Shown in pieces: positions 11,300 through 22,346 of a stretch of DNA of 64,000 nt. Where the stretch lies: positions 17,310,058 through 17,374,057 of the forward strand of contig NC_066587.1 in the NCBI RefSeq assembly GCF_905475345.1, in the 5' to 3' direction. The number at the start of each line of letters is the position of its first letter. The first letter of the stretch is position 1. The translations under genes and the position numbers were made by a program. This DNA is from Vespula vulgaris. Lineage: Eukaryota > Arthropoda > Insecta > Hymenoptera > Vespidae. Under the pieces are notes generated by a model. It made no database searches. It saw nothing but the letters and a program-made list of their open reading frames with translations, and had not been told where the DNA came from.

Positions 11300-11869
11300 A
11301 TGTGCTAAGGGGTCTGCAGAAGTAAGGTTTGGGTGGGACACCTGCGTGGGCCGATGGACCCATTCGGTCCCACCATCATCCATTCTCTCCTTACATTCTC
11401 TCTCTCTCTCTTTCTCTCTCTCTCATTCTACTTCTCGGCGCCTTTTGTTGTCTGATATTTGTTTTTTCCCTAATGCGTTACTCCGACCCAACAACTGCTC
11501 TCGGTTGTCTTTACGACACTAGAATACGAGATTGCGATTGGAACTTCGTTTCAACCGGGATTCACATCGTACGATCTACTTATATATACATATGCGTGTC
11601 CCCTTGTAATAGTATTTGTTCTGTTACACGAAGAAATCTTTTGTGATAATTGGATATGGTTATGGTCGAAACGTAAATGTGTGTGCGTATGCACGTGTGT
11701 GTGTGTGTGTTAATTGACACACAACGAGATATGAGAATAAAGACGTGATCACGAAGAAAAATCCGTTTGAATTTTATTTACGGATTAGAGGGAGTCTTTC
11801 ATGCTCGTGGAAGAACAACGGAATAAGGGATTTCCTTAGATAAGGGTTCGATGATAGGGATCCAGTTTG

Positions 11870-11901
<32 letters not shown>

Positions 11902-11988
11902 ATATCTATCTATCTTTCTCTCTTTTTGTCTCTCTTTCTCCTTCCTGTTCTCATTTTTATTTTCACCGTAATTTTCTTTTACTTTTAG

Positions 11989-12045
11989 TTGGTTAAACTC
12001 ATAGGAAAAGTTTTCGACCATTTCTTCGACTTAACGAGTTTTTAA
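11989..12045 (+). CDS. candidate short C-terminal exon
   Basis: A pyrimidine-rich stretch ending TTTTCTTTTACTTTTAG (to 11988) resembles a 3' splice site. The next 18 codons read LVKLIGKVFDHFFDLTSF and then stop with TAA. A hairpin (12091-12107) and AATAAA (12115-12120) follow within 75 nt, the arrangement expected of a last exon with a short 3' UTR. A second acceptor-like TTCCTTATTAG at about 12079-12089 offers an alternative boundary. The frame is very short and the DNA AT-rich, so chance is a serious alternative. The protein is not recognised. Confidence 0.2.
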   Translation: MVKLIGKVFDHFFDLTSF

Positions 12046-12114
12046 TTTTTTCCCTCGTTAATGAGCTTTTAATTTTTCTTCCTTATTAGTTGGTCCTTAT
12101 CCAAGGACCGACCA

Positions 12115-12120
12115 AATAAA
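12115..12120 (+). terminator. possible poly(A) signal AATAAA
   Basis: AATAAA immediately after a 7-bp hairpin (GGTCCTT loop ATCC AAGGACC) and 70 nt after the stop of the short frame at 11989. Placement fits cleavage near 12135. Confidence 0.25.
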
Positions 12121-12179
12121 ATACTTTGTAATAGTAAAGCATTAATAGATGTTGCTCGTGATTACAACACTTATTTTAA

Positions 12180-12184
<5 letters not shown>

Positions 12185-12244
<60 letters not shown>
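12185..12244. repeat. (GA)n repeat
   Basis: GA run of about 24 perfect units plus a degenerate end. Confidence 0.95.
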
Positions 12245-12246
<2 letters not shown>

Positions 12247-13269
12247 GAATGAACCGTACTTCCCTAATTAATTTCTTTTTTCGAAATGTGTCAGTCGAAA
12301 ATTGATTAACTTATTAATGTCGTTTCTTAATTAATATCTTTTATTCAACGAGCGGGTCACGTTCGCGAACGGGTCAAAGCTTTTAACTTTGAACACAATT
12401 TAACGATAAAGAAACTCCATTCTATTAATTAAATCTTTTGTCGATTTTTAGAAACACGAACTAAAGAGTACACGAGTATGTATATCCCTCGTGCTTTATG
12501 AATCGAATTAATGAAATTTGATTATTCTTATTTTTATAAGATGAAACTCGAAAAGAGATTCAAACGAAATTTTTATTCCGCGAATAAGTTTAGGGAATAA
12601 GGAAAAGAGAAAACAAAATTGGGACAGAAGAAATAAATAAAAAAAGAAAAAAAGAAAAAAGAAAGAAAGAGGAAAAAAAATAAAATCGAACGTTCACGAA
12701 GTTTACGATATGTATATAAAATTTTCGAATCGTAGCGAACAGATATCAGATAAGATATAAATACGTAGTGACGGTAAGAAGGGAAAGAAACAAGGTGTCG
12801 TACGATAAAGACGTAGAAACACTTGGAGATCTCTTTTATACCTGTATCACAGTTGTGTAATTTGCTCGGATATATAAACATGGAGAAGGAGTGGCAAGCA
12901 AACGTTCCAATTTGAATATTTGCAATTGGTTTGATCGCCGAAAAGAACGAAATGAATCTCGAGACGTTGTTAATCGAGAAGTTAATGGTTCAGGTTTTCG
13001 GTGTTGTTGATGTCGATCTTTCCCACCTCCTGGTACGGCCTCTCTAATCGAGTGGAATTCGTGTACGTGAATAAATCTTCGAACGGATCGTAAAATTGTA
13101 TACCCTACCTACCTATCTACCTACGTTTTCGAACCCGAAACTTCTTAATACGAGACAACGAGCGAACGAGAGTTACAAACACACATACGAATCGCCACAA
13201 ACAGAATCTCGTGCAGTCGTAAAATCCTGGATTCGTTCCAGCTTTTTAAAATCGTCTCTGCCTTTATCT

Positions 13270-13271
<2 letters not shown>

Positions 13272-13302
<31 letters not shown>
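13272..13302. repeat. (CT)15 repeat
   Basis: Uninterrupted CT run. Confidence 0.95.
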
Positions 13303-13304
<2 letters not shown>

Positions 13305-13636
13305 TCTCTATTAGGCTATCTATTTCTCTCTACCTTTCTCTCTCTGTCTCTCTCTTTTTCTTTTTTATCCCTCGTTCTTCTTCAACAACCGCATCGTGAA
13401 CTTACAAAGACGATTATCCGACTGATAATCAGGCCGAATATATTCCAGCTGCCGCACGTTATTGCGCGCACGGTCCGCGGAACTAACGTAGGACCGATAT
13501 GAAAACGTTCGAATTTATGACTCGGCATAAATCTCTCCTCTCTAGTTACAGATAACGCCTACATAATTACTACTAACGAGTCTTGTCCTCCACGAAATAA
13601 ACTGGTTACATTGTGCCCAGTCCGCAGAGGGATCTT

Positions 13637-13638
<2 letters not shown>

Positions 13639-13674
<36 letters not shown>

Positions 13675-13693
13675 TCTTCTCCCCCCCCCCCCC
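13639..13693. repeat. (CT)n followed by C13
   Basis: CT run at 13639-13672, a short interruption, then thirteen consecutive C at 13681-13693, the longest C run in the window. Confidence 0.9.
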
Positions 13694-14338
13694 TCTCTCA
13701 CTCTATCTCTCTCTCCATTTTCTATCTTCTTCTTTTTCCTCGTACTTTCGACCACGATTGAGTTCCCACCAGACCTCACGGATTTTAGCCCTCTTCGACA
13801 TCTTTCCAAATCGTCGCTTTTTCCTTCGGGAAATTTATCGCCAAGAGTTCCACCTCGACAATTTTCCTTAGCCAGGATTTCTCTCTGTCTGTCTCTCTCT
13901 CTCCTTCTCTCTCTTTCTCTTTATTTTTTTCTTTTTACTTTTTCCTTTTTTTTCCAATTTCTTATTTTATTTCCTTACAAGAAACTTATTTTCGATCGTT
14001 CCTTCATTAACTTTTAATGCACGAAATTTTTTTCCCCCGAACTTCGCTATTCCACCTTCGCGATCGTATTCGGACGCGTTTGTATACTTTTCTTGTAAAG
14101 CGTATCTACCCTCCTAGCTTCGGAACTTTCAAAGTTATCTGACTGTGAATGTTTGGAAATGCATGACTATACTTCGAATAATAACTTTCGCCTTGGTACT
14201 GGCCTCCGACGGTATTAGAGTACAAAGTCCGCCGCTTTTAGAACTGCAAGCAAATGAAACTTTCCCTCTTTCTGGGCTTCTTCCGTTTCTTCGCTTTAAT
14301 TTCGATTTACGAAACTTTTTGTTTTGTCTACGGACGAA

Positions 14339-14340
<2 letters not shown>

Positions 14341-14394
<54 letters not shown>
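14341..14394. repeat. (CT)27 repeat
   Basis: Uninterrupted TC run. Confidence 0.95.
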
Positions 14395-14398
<4 letters not shown>

Positions 14399-14759
14399 TG
14401 TTCATATACGTACATAGTAGGTACTTTTTATATCACGAAATATATCCGACATTATTCAGCATGGAACTTTCAAAAACAGACGAGATTATTACGGTAAAAA
14501 ATACTTCATCTATAATAGCAAGTAAAACTTCTCGGTAGAAATAATTTTCACGTTTTTTGCGTCGGATCTGTTTCACGTCATGGCAGACGTCATAGAAGAT
14601 GTCGCAACAATTTCCAGAGACGAAAGTATCACGGAGTAGTTACATAAAATTTCAACCTTTTTCATCCATATTTCTATCATATATATATATACATTTCCTC
14701 TACATTAGAAACAACAGAAATAATCAACATTTCCGTTTTTGAAAACATCTTTTTACTAG

Positions 14760-14990
14760 ATGTTAACGCAATACGTATATAGTCATATTGCACCAATTAC
14801 CGAATCATTAATAATAACGTCTGTTACATTTTTTGCTCATATTGCTAACTATCTCATGAGCTTATATGGAATAATGGAATTAACACGTATGCACGTTAGT
14901 CTGGGAAGTCACTTTCGATTAGATAATGATACAAGAATTATCCGCTTGCTGAGCCATACTTTGTCACCACAAAAGAGAGGAAACTAAGGT
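14760..14990 (+). other. exon-like segment, probably non-coding
   Basis: The segment starts after an acceptor-like ATCTTTTTACTAG and ends at a good donor (AACTAAG then GTAAGA at 14991). A 75-codon frame opens at its first ATG and includes ITSVTFFAHIANYLMSLYGI, a hydrophobic stretch. It stops (TAA) only one base before the donor. A stop placed there suits a transcript exon whose open frame is accidental, or a very short product. No family is recognised. Confidence 0.15.
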
Positions 14991-15047
14991 AAGACGCGAC
15001 GCGAGATTCCTAAAGAGCGTTTTCCGTGCGAGTACGAAGTTTACATT

Positions 15048-15178
15048 TTACGATACGATGCAGTCTTCTCTTAGTAGGATTAATGCCGTTTTCACGGATA
15101 CGAAAGCTCTTCGATTTACGATGGCGTCGAGTAGGTTCAAGGAGGTTTCTCGGTTACCCAAACTTTCGATGGTCTTAT
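15048..15178 (-). CDS. candidate C-terminal exon, unknown protein
   Basis: On the minus strand the CT/CTTT tract formed by the GA repeat at 15190-15257 ends in TTGTCTACGTTAG, a good 3' splice site. After two bases the frame is open for 42 codons to TAA at 15048-15050. It begins KTIESLGNRETSLNLLDAIV and ends REDCIVS, with helix-like spacing of Leu, Ile and Val. The opposite strand also carries a plausible frame (from ATG at 15058), so only one can be coding. No AATAAA is close downstream. Unrecognised. Confidence 0.22.
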
Positions 15179-15189
15179 CTAACGTAGAC

Positions 15190-15209
15190 AAGAGAGAAAG
15201 AGAAAGAGA

Positions 15210-15257
<48 letters not shown>
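15190..15257. repeat. (GA)n/(GAAA)n repeat
   Basis: GAAAGA units passing into a pure GA run, adjacent to the minus-strand acceptor at 15179. Confidence 0.95.
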
Positions 15258-15261
<4 letters not shown>

Positions 15262-15583
15262 AAGAAAAAGACGACGAAAGAGAAGAGACAAAGTGAGATA
15301 GAGATAGACAGATAGATAATAGATAGACCGAGAAAAAGAAAGAGAGAGAGAGAGGAGGGATTGAAAGCAGAAGACAGAGAATGGCGTTGGGATTGTGCCT
15401 AATCAAACGATCGGTCGACTTCTGCTCGATCGAGAGAACGACTTTTACTCGATCAAGCAGAAAAGTTAAGACTTGGAAGAAGAACTGAGGAAGAAGAAGG
15501 GAGCAGCCACCGGCACTGAGTGATAATTTATGAGAGGGGTAGTTGGAACAGGCAGCCTAAGAAGAGACGATAGACGTGTATAC

Positions 15584-15586
<3 letters not shown>

Positions 15587-15630
<44 letters not shown>
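15587..15630. repeat. (AT)22 repeat
   Basis: Uninterrupted TA run. Confidence 0.95.
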
Positions 15631-15634
<4 letters not shown>

Positions 15635-15949
15635 CATGTGTGTATATACGTTTATTATACGAATACGTAGGTATATGCATACGTAACATATACATATATA
15701 TATATTATATATATATATATATATGTACTTATATATATAGCTTGGAGGCATACATCTACCGTCAGACTTTAGACGAGAATCGTGCTGATAGTGAGGGTGA
15801 GAAGGAGAAGGTTTAAGTGGATTGAGAGAGGAGGATACGTAGATGTTGCTCGTAGCACGTATCGTAAACTGCTGAAACTTTGGGAAGACTTTCGAGGGAA
15901 GTAGCATGCAGATATTATTGAAGCCCTTTAAGATTCTGGATAGACGTCT

Positions 15950-15952
<3 letters not shown>

Positions 15953-16006
<54 letters not shown>
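15953..16006. repeat. (CT)27 repeat
   Basis: Uninterrupted CT run. Confidence 0.95.
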
Positions 16007-16018
<12 letters not shown>

Positions 16019-16521
16019 TACACATACATACACTCACTCACTTCTTCTCTCACTCTCACTTACTTCGATGTTACAAACGCTAGCTCACCGAGGGTACATG
16101 AGTTTGCGCTCCTTGCTCTCGCGACTAGATGCGCGTTGGACGTGACCCGTAGAGAATCTACGCTCCAGTTAATTTTCTTTCGCTATGCTATGCCTTCACT
16201 TTCGGAGAATATCATTTCACCGTTAGTCTCGCAAGGATAAGCAGAAGTTAAGCCTGAAGAAATCGTCTTCGAAATTTGCATCGTCAATACTCGTCGATGT
16301 AATTTATATCAATGACTTTGTCATATTCTACGATAATAATTGTTTGGGTTTATCACTCGGATACGGGAGTAGATAAATTTGTCGTTATAAAAAAAAGAAA
16401 AAAATATACATATATATGTATATATATATACGTATATACGTAAAAATATTTTAATAGAGTACGCACATCCGACAATTTTTTTTATTAAAGATCTGTCTAT
16501 ACTATGAATACTATATATACT

Positions 16522-16974
16522 AAAAAGAGACGAGAAACGAAAAGTGAGAAGGAGAGAATGAAGAAAAAGAAGAAGGAGAAGAAGAAGAATAAGACGAAAG
16601 AAAAAAAAGTTATGCAGACTTGCGTCAGTAAAACTCGTCTATATCCTCTCAAGAGGTATAGTATAGTATCAACGCTCTTAACGTTTGCTGGCCCATTTTT
16701 ATAGACACTTCGTATATGGTAGTGTATCGCGTCTATACGTTTTCTAACGTCAGGGGACAAAAAAGAGAAAAGGAAAAAAGGAAAGAAAAAAAAAAGAAGA
16801 AGAAGTAGCACGCAAGAGTCGAGGTTGTCGCGATGCTGGCGAAAGCTCTCGAAGGAGACTGGAGCGTGAACTGGAAGCCACCAAGAGTGGATTCGAAAAA
16901 GTATTTTCCACGAATTCGAGCATTCCAGTGAGATCCGAAAAAGAGACGAGAAACGAAAAGTGAGAAGGAGAGAA
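16522..16974 (+). repeat. direct repeat, 37 bp, two copies
   Basis: The copies at 16522-16558 and 16938-16974 begin AAAAAGAGACGAGAAACG and are identical over 37 bp, 416 bp apart. Both sit in GA-rich sequence but are not simple repeats, so duplication or template slippage is likely. Confidence 0.8.
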
Positions 16975-17272
16975 CGAAGAAGAAGAAGATAAAAAGAGAA
17001 AGGAGAGCAGAAGAAGAAGAAGACGAAGAAGCCAAGGAGGAGGATTCCGTTTTAGCTTTTCCTTTACTCATCGTTACACGTTAAAAGAAAAATAGAAAGA
17101 GAGAGAGAGAGAGAGATAGAAAACACGACCTACATATATAATATACCACAAACGTGTATCCGTTTGCATATTCTTCCAATGTTCATTTCGTTTAGATTTA
17201 AAATCAAGTTTCGTAACAAGTTTGATTTCCAAAAAGAAATAAAAGAGGACAAATCTTTCTTTTTCTCTCTTT

Positions 17273-17278
<6 letters not shown>

Positions 17279-17343
<65 letters not shown>
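17279..17343. repeat. (CT)32 repeat
   Basis: Longest uninterrupted CT run in the window. Confidence 0.95.
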
Positions 17344-17348
<5 letters not shown>

Positions 17349-18679
17349 CGTAAGGTCTATCTTAATCGACGAATTTTATACCTTTTTATTCGACTTATTC
17401 TAACAAACGTAATCATTATTTCAGAATTTTCTTAATTTTTTCTTTTTTTTTTTCTTACAGACACATCACGATATATTATACGTATATTCTACGTCGTTCT
17501 CTTTTCTTTTTCCTTTTTTTTTCTTTTTTGGTTCCTTTTTTTCCTTCTCGAAAATCAATCGGCAATTTCTTTTACTTTTCTTTCTTTCTTTTTTTTCTTT
17601 TTTCCGTTACGATTCATCCAACATTTTTTGGCAAAATATTTGACATACAGATAGAGTCCGCGTTCCTTTAACAACGTTATTCACCAACGTTATTCAAGCT
17701 ACGAATTATACACTACAGACTCGTGTACCAGACGAAATACCTCCGAGCGATTTTCTTCCGTTTACTTTAAAATCGCGCCAAAGCTAGCTAAACGTAAATT
17801 TTCGAAGGTATATGTACGTATACGGTCATTATATACACACACGTAACTTCTATCCTTTCTCCTTTCTCTTATCTTAATTAATTTTCTTTGCGTCACAAAC
17901 GACTTAAGTTACGCTCTCATGAGTCTTTATCTCACTGTAAATTAATCGACCTTTTCTATAAACAGGCTGAGCTTTCGCGAGAAAATTATCTTACGTCTTT
18001 CTAAATTCATTAGATTTAAGTATCTATTTTTCGTTAAATTATCCATATAAAAGTTATCTCGGATAATAAAAATAAATATACATAAGAGAGATAAAGAGAG
18101 ATTAAGAGAGAGAGAGAAAAAGAAAGAGTATATGTTTGAACAAATCGCGAAATAGAGAAAATGACATTTTTGTTTCTTCTTAATTCGATAACGATAATTT
18201 GTCATGGGACTTGCTCAGTGTCAAGAAATTCAAAGCGGCACCTAACTTTAATAGTAAAACCCGTTACATAGGCATTACCACCGAGCAGGTACTTAAGCGA
18301 CACTTTCTGATATTCATTTCCCTGGATACTGTAACTTCGAGAGTGACGATGAGCAGCTGTTCCAAGTTTCGAGTACAACTGTTTCCGCGCTAAAAGATAT
18401 TTTATTCTCGTCGTCGTCGTTTCTCTCTTTCTCACCCTCATTTTCTCCCCTTCTTTTCATCGGCTTCTCTCTCTCTCTCCCTCTTCGTTCTTTTTTTCCA
18501 TTTGCCAGCTAACAATACGTTTTTATGTGAACGCAAACGGTTTATCCAGACACTGTGTGTGCGCTATTGTAAAATTAATTTTTTCTCCTTAAAATAGCTG
18601 AAAATAATAAAAAAAAAAAGAAGAAAAAGAAAAAGGAAAAAAAGAAGCAGAAGGAGAAGAAGTTGAAAGACCAACTTAC

Positions 18680-18866
18680 ATGAGTTTCCACTTTGTAAGC
18701 GTTACCGTAACTTCGTTTGCCGTGTAATTAAGAACTCGAGGCGACAAGGTAAAGCAAAACGTTTCTTTGCCGTGCAACCAGGATTTTGCGAGTTCGTTAA
18801 ATTTTATAAATCTTTCCACTGAAAAATCTTTCAAGGCCTTTCGGAAGTTACGTACGCGGAAAAAGA
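18680..18866 (-). CDS. candidate internal exon, unknown protein
   Basis: The minus strand has a long pyrimidine tract ending in seven T and AG (complement at 18867-18875) and, 187 nt later, CTCAT followed by a consensus GTAAGT (complement at 18674-18679). One frame is open throughout: two bases, 61 codons, two bases. It includes FRKALKDFSVERFIKFNELA in the first half and ends NYTANEVTVTLTKWKL, with mixed charge, two Trp, one Cys and a possible glycosylation site NYT. The leading TC would complete a Val codon with the trailing G of the exon at 34779-34816, so the two are phase-compatible. I do not recognise a family. Sixty-one open codons between two good sites is better than most candidates here, but not proof. 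Confidence 0.35.
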
Positions 18867-18999
18867 CTAAAAAAACGATGGTTTGATGGGAGAGACAAAA
18901 GGAAAGAAAAGAAAAGAAAAGAGAAAGAGAGAAAAGTATATTGCGATCTTATCTTGACTTTTGTCATTTTTGACGTGATTTTCTATCTTGATCTTTTGC

Positions 19000-19007
<8 letters not shown>

Positions 19008-19047
<40 letters not shown>
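19008..19047. repeat. (CT)n repeat
   Basis: CT run of about 20 units, followed by CTTT variants to 19095. Confidence 0.95.
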
Positions 19048-19053
<6 letters not shown>

Positions 19054-19062
19054 TTTTTTCTT

Positions 19063-19094
<32 letters not shown>

Positions 19095-19767
19095 CGTTTG
19101 TCAACAACGCGTAATTTATTAAAAATAATTTCGTGCTAAAAGTCCCGATTCTCGAAACTTTCACGAATTCAACTTTTCCCCCTATTCTTAACCCCCTCGA
19201 GTTTAAACGTTCCACCCTCTCGAGGATACTTTTTTAAATTAAATCGCGTCGTTTTACAATCTGTGAAGCATTCTTTCCTTCTCTTTCTCTCTCTCTCTTT
19301 CTCTTTGTCTCCCTCTTTCTGTTTCCTCTATAGATATACACGGTAGCGTAGATGTATAATTAAATACACCGTGAAACTGTCCATTATTTATTATTTACTT
19401 ATTAATAACAAAGATACTCTTCCATTCCACTGAAGAAATTTTTTAAAAAGTCGTTAATCCACGCGTCGCCAATTTTAATAAATTTGTAATATTTGTAATT
19501 TCCTTTCCTCCGTCCTTCCTTCTTTTCTTTTTCTTTTCCTTTCTCTTTTACCGACGAAAACAATTTTAAAACTATGCCGGGAAACGATCGTGCGACGATT
19601 TATCCTTGTCACTCTTCAAAACTACGAAATACGAAAAAAAGAAATTGTTTCGTGAAAACTCATGGGGACTATGTTCTATCTGTGAATCTTTCAAATTGTC
19701 TTGGACCATTGAAATCTCGGAGACCGATCTGCGGTCAAAAAGATATCGCTTGTTGTCGACTTAGGGT

Positions 19768-20049
19768 AGAAGCATCAGCAGCAACAGCAGTAGAAGCAGC
19801 AACAGCAGCAGCAGCAGCAGTAGGAGCAGTAGGAGCAGTAGTAAAGTGGATCCCGTATTCCACGTTATAGTGAAGAAAAGAAGAAAACCAAGTAGTAGTA
19901 GTAGTAGTAGTATAGTAATAGTAGTATAGTAGTAGTAGTAGTAGTAGTAGAAGAAGAAGAAGAAGAAGAAAATACCGCTCTCTCTTTCTATAGTCGAAAA
20001 CTTACATTAAACATAGAACGATTCAGTTGCCGTCGTCGCCACCATCGCA

Positions 20050-20100
<51 letters not shown>

Positions 20101-20101
20101 T
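19768..20101. repeat. cluster of different trinucleotide repeats
   Basis: Within 335 bp lie a GCA/GCAGTA array (19768-19842), an AGT array with TAG variants (19892-19949), an AAG array (19950-19970) and a CGT array of about 17 units (20050-20101). Unique sequence separates them. They differ in motif, so they are not one expanded repeat. Confidence 0.9.
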
Positions 20102-20784
20102 ACGTACGAGCAAGGTTCGCCGTCGTCTAATTAATTTTCTTTGTAACTCAATTCCGTCGCGACGCGACGCTCGGAGTAGAGCAAAAAGATATCGTTTCTC
20201 TCTCTCTCTCTCTTTCTTTATCTGTTCTTCTTGAGGTAAAAGACAGATGGATGGATAAAAAGAGTGAGAGAAAGAGAGAGAGAGAGACAGTTTTGGAAGA
20301 GAAGAAGAAAGAACGAACAACTGCAAAGAAGTCCTTGCGTAGACCGAAAGAAAGAAAGAGAAAGAGTGTACGTGTGTACGTGTGAGAGAGAGAGAGAGAG
20401 AGAGAGATAAGGGAAAGAGAATGAAAGAGAGAAGGAAATCACGGCACTGTCATATTGGCGGACTTAATAAAGACCCACCTTTACTCGTGAAACTTTTGCC
20501 AACGAAAACTAGTCCGGATGGAGAGATGGAAAGGAGCGTGACGGAGAATTTCCTTTTTCGAAAGTAATCAGCGCCTCTTCTAACGCGAACTTCTCTAAGT
20601 AGTCGTTAGGGGTAGAAGAGAGTGGCTGGTGCCAGGGATGGAAGAAGGAACTGCGAGGGGAGGAGGGGTTTGCTCGAAAAAAGGAGAAGATTTCCTGCCT
20701 GCGACGAGAATCTTCCCTCTTCCTTCACTCGTTTTTTTGTCCTCTCTTATCTTTCTCTCTTTCTCTCTCATAAAGTGCTCGTAG

Positions 20785-20860
20785 AAGTTGTGGCGCGTGA
20801 ACGAGCAGCTGCAACAGGAAGAGACGACCGAAAAGAGCCTGTGTGTGTCCTTCTTTTTTG
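20785..20860 (+). CDS. candidate internal exon, coiled-coil-like
   Basis: A CT-rich tract about 35 nt long ends near 20770, and the segment begins after GTGCTCGTAG at 20784. Codons 1-19 read KLWRVNEQLQQEETTEKSL, with GC-ending codons (GTG, AAC, GAG, CAG, CTG, AAG, AGC) unlike the surrounding AT-rich DNA. The pattern suits an amphipathic helix. A modest donor GTACGA follows at 20861, giving 25 codons plus one base; without it the frame continues to a stop at 21171 through CT repeats, which is unlikely to be coding. Another frame in the same place is also open for about 30 codons. Unrecognised. Confidence 0.22.
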
Positions 20861-22105
20861 GTACGATGTTTAACCTGCTCGGAGTTAGGCTATCTAAGCC
20901 ACAGGAAATCGTACCGATCGTTCATCATCGCAACCCTCATGTTTCCCTACCTTTCTCTCTCTCTCTCTCTCTCTCTTTTACTCATATCCGTGCTCCCCAT
21001 CTTCTTCGTCCTTTTCCTTTTTCCTTTTGTCTCTTCGATTTTACATCTTTGTCTCTCTCTCTCTCTCTCTCTCTTTCTTTCTTTTCTCCCTTCGTTTTTC
21101 ATTCTGCTGTGAAACATTCATTTTATTATATTATGTCGAGACGGTCAACTCAGCATCTTCAGAATTGTTAAGTCCAAGGCGTCCTTTAAGGTTTTCCCTC
21201 ACATTAAGGAAAACTCAGCCAAGTCAAGTTAAACCAAATCGAAGCAAACCAAACCAAACCAAACCAAAGCAAACCAAGCCAAGCCAACGCGAATTCGGCA
21301 AGAAATTAGGGCACACTCGAGTCAGCGGAATCTCATGTATCTATTCCAAATGCTATTCCTCGAGAACGTTCTTGCATTTCTCCTTGCCCGTACCATCCTT
21401 CAACGAATCGATATCGATTAAATACGATGTATAAAAGAAATATACTAAACATGCCAAGCGCGTACCGACGAGTATGGTTTACGGAAATTCGGTCAACCTG
21501 GATAATTAGAAACAGATCGAATTCCGATTATTGCGAATACTCTAATTTTGATCGTTTTCATAAATTTTATCGAACATTATTATATCGTATAATTAATATC
21601 GTTTATGTAATAATTAGAAATGGAACAATTAGTAATCTAATCGTGATAATCGATCTATCTTGAAAATTCAAAACTTTATTAAATGAAATAAACGTTTGTT
21701 TAATTTAATTCTTATTAAATTAAACTGAATTAAAATTTTAACGTATAAATAATAATAAATTGTTATTAAATAGAAATAAATTAATCGAAGATCCGACATT
21801 AATATTATATCGTAGATACCTTGTACCTTTACGACGATCTATAAATAAATACTTACAATCTACGTATAAAATTCGATCGCGTTCAATTGGATGAACGTTG
21901 AAATATGTAAATATTTTACTCACTTACTTACTTACTTATTAACATTGCTCGACACCATTTTCTCTTTTTCTTTTTCTCTCGTTTCATTCAATGACTCGTA
22001 AATAAAGTAAGTACACATGTACGTATATAAACATACGTACGTATGTAATGTTTGTTTTGTTTTATCGATTTGTCATGTATCTATCCATACACGTCGCTCT
22101 TTCAG
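20861..22105. other. non-coding stretch
   Basis: No supported gene. It contains two CT runs (20957-20980, 21050-21075), a short AACCA/AAGCC repeat (21230-21290), AT-rich DNA from 21420 to 21800 and a short (TACT)n at about 21918-21938. Confidence 0.5.
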
Positions 22106-22346
22106 CGCCCTTTGGAGCCCTTGGTAAACAAGCTCTTCCACGGCACGCGCACGGACACTTCGCTCCGGGTCATCCATTCGAGCGGTATTAACGAGAAGGA
22201 GGCTGGAAATTACGAGCTAGAGACGACTTCTTTCCGCCCTCGGCGATCTCGAGTGCTCAACGTCCCTCTTCTGTTTCTTAAGCCCCGTGAATTTAAACGT
22301 CTAAATATATAGACTACATTCGTTCGACCTTCAAATCGAATCCAAG
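22106..22346 (+). other. exon-like segment with open 5' frame
   Basis: CGCTCTTTCAG ends at 22105 and AATCCAAG precedes GTAAAT at 22347, so the 241-nt segment has paired splice-like ends. The frame from the first base is open for 68 codons and then stops at 22310-22312. It contains SSGINEKEAGNYELETTSF, which faintly resembles the end of an immunoglobulin domain (D/E-x-G-x-Y) but lacks the usual Cys. It is also GC-richer than its surroundings. It may be a transcribed but untranslated exon. Confidence 0.17.

Larger units (their letters stand above)
6708..11988. other. non-coding stretch with mixed repeats
   Basis: No gene is supported. From 6708 to 8900 the sequence is repeat-poor and AT-rich and could hold regulatory DNA; it includes a two-copy 23-bp repeat at 7960-8005. 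From 9250 on come CT, CGA, GA, CTC and GAA repeats. A minus-strand frame ending at GTAAGC near 9378-9383 and a plus-strand frame at 11093-11300 look partly protein-like but lack convincing paired splice signals. Confidence 0.45.
12121..14759. other. non-coding stretch
   Basis: I see no supported gene. It contains a 60-bp GA run, AT-rich sequence at 12280-12560, CT runs and a C13 run. The piece at 13430-13560 is CpG-rich and repeat-free and could be regulatory. A frame from 14163 begins MTILRIITFALVLAS, signal-peptide-like, but it runs into a CT repeat and has no splice support. Confidence 0.45.
15258..18679. other. repeat-rich non-coding stretch
   Basis: No supported gene. It holds (AT)n, two long CT runs, a GA/GAAA-rich segment with a 37-bp direct repeat (16522 and 16938), and poly-T-rich sequence at 17430-17620. 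An acceptor-like TTTTTCCATTTGCCAG ends at about 18508, followed by a 27-codon frame without a good donor. Confidence 0.45.
18867..20784. other. non-coding stretch with trinucleotide cluster
   Basis: No supported gene. It contains a CT run, an AT-rich piece at 19370-19500 and the trinucleotide cluster at 19768-20101. A plus-strand frame at 19574-19870 is half repeat (Ala/Val-rich) and lacks splice support. The last 70 bases form the CT-rich tract before the exon at 20785. Confidence 0.45.

Noticed and set aside
14145..14417. Frame with a signal-peptide-like start (MTILRIITFALVLAS)
   Set aside because: It runs directly into a (CT)27 repeat, and another frame here also looks like a signal peptide. 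There is no donor before the repeat.
15557..16033. 158-codon minus-strand frame
   Set aside because: It starts in a GA run and ends in an AT run; only about 60 codons in the middle are unique, with no splice signals.
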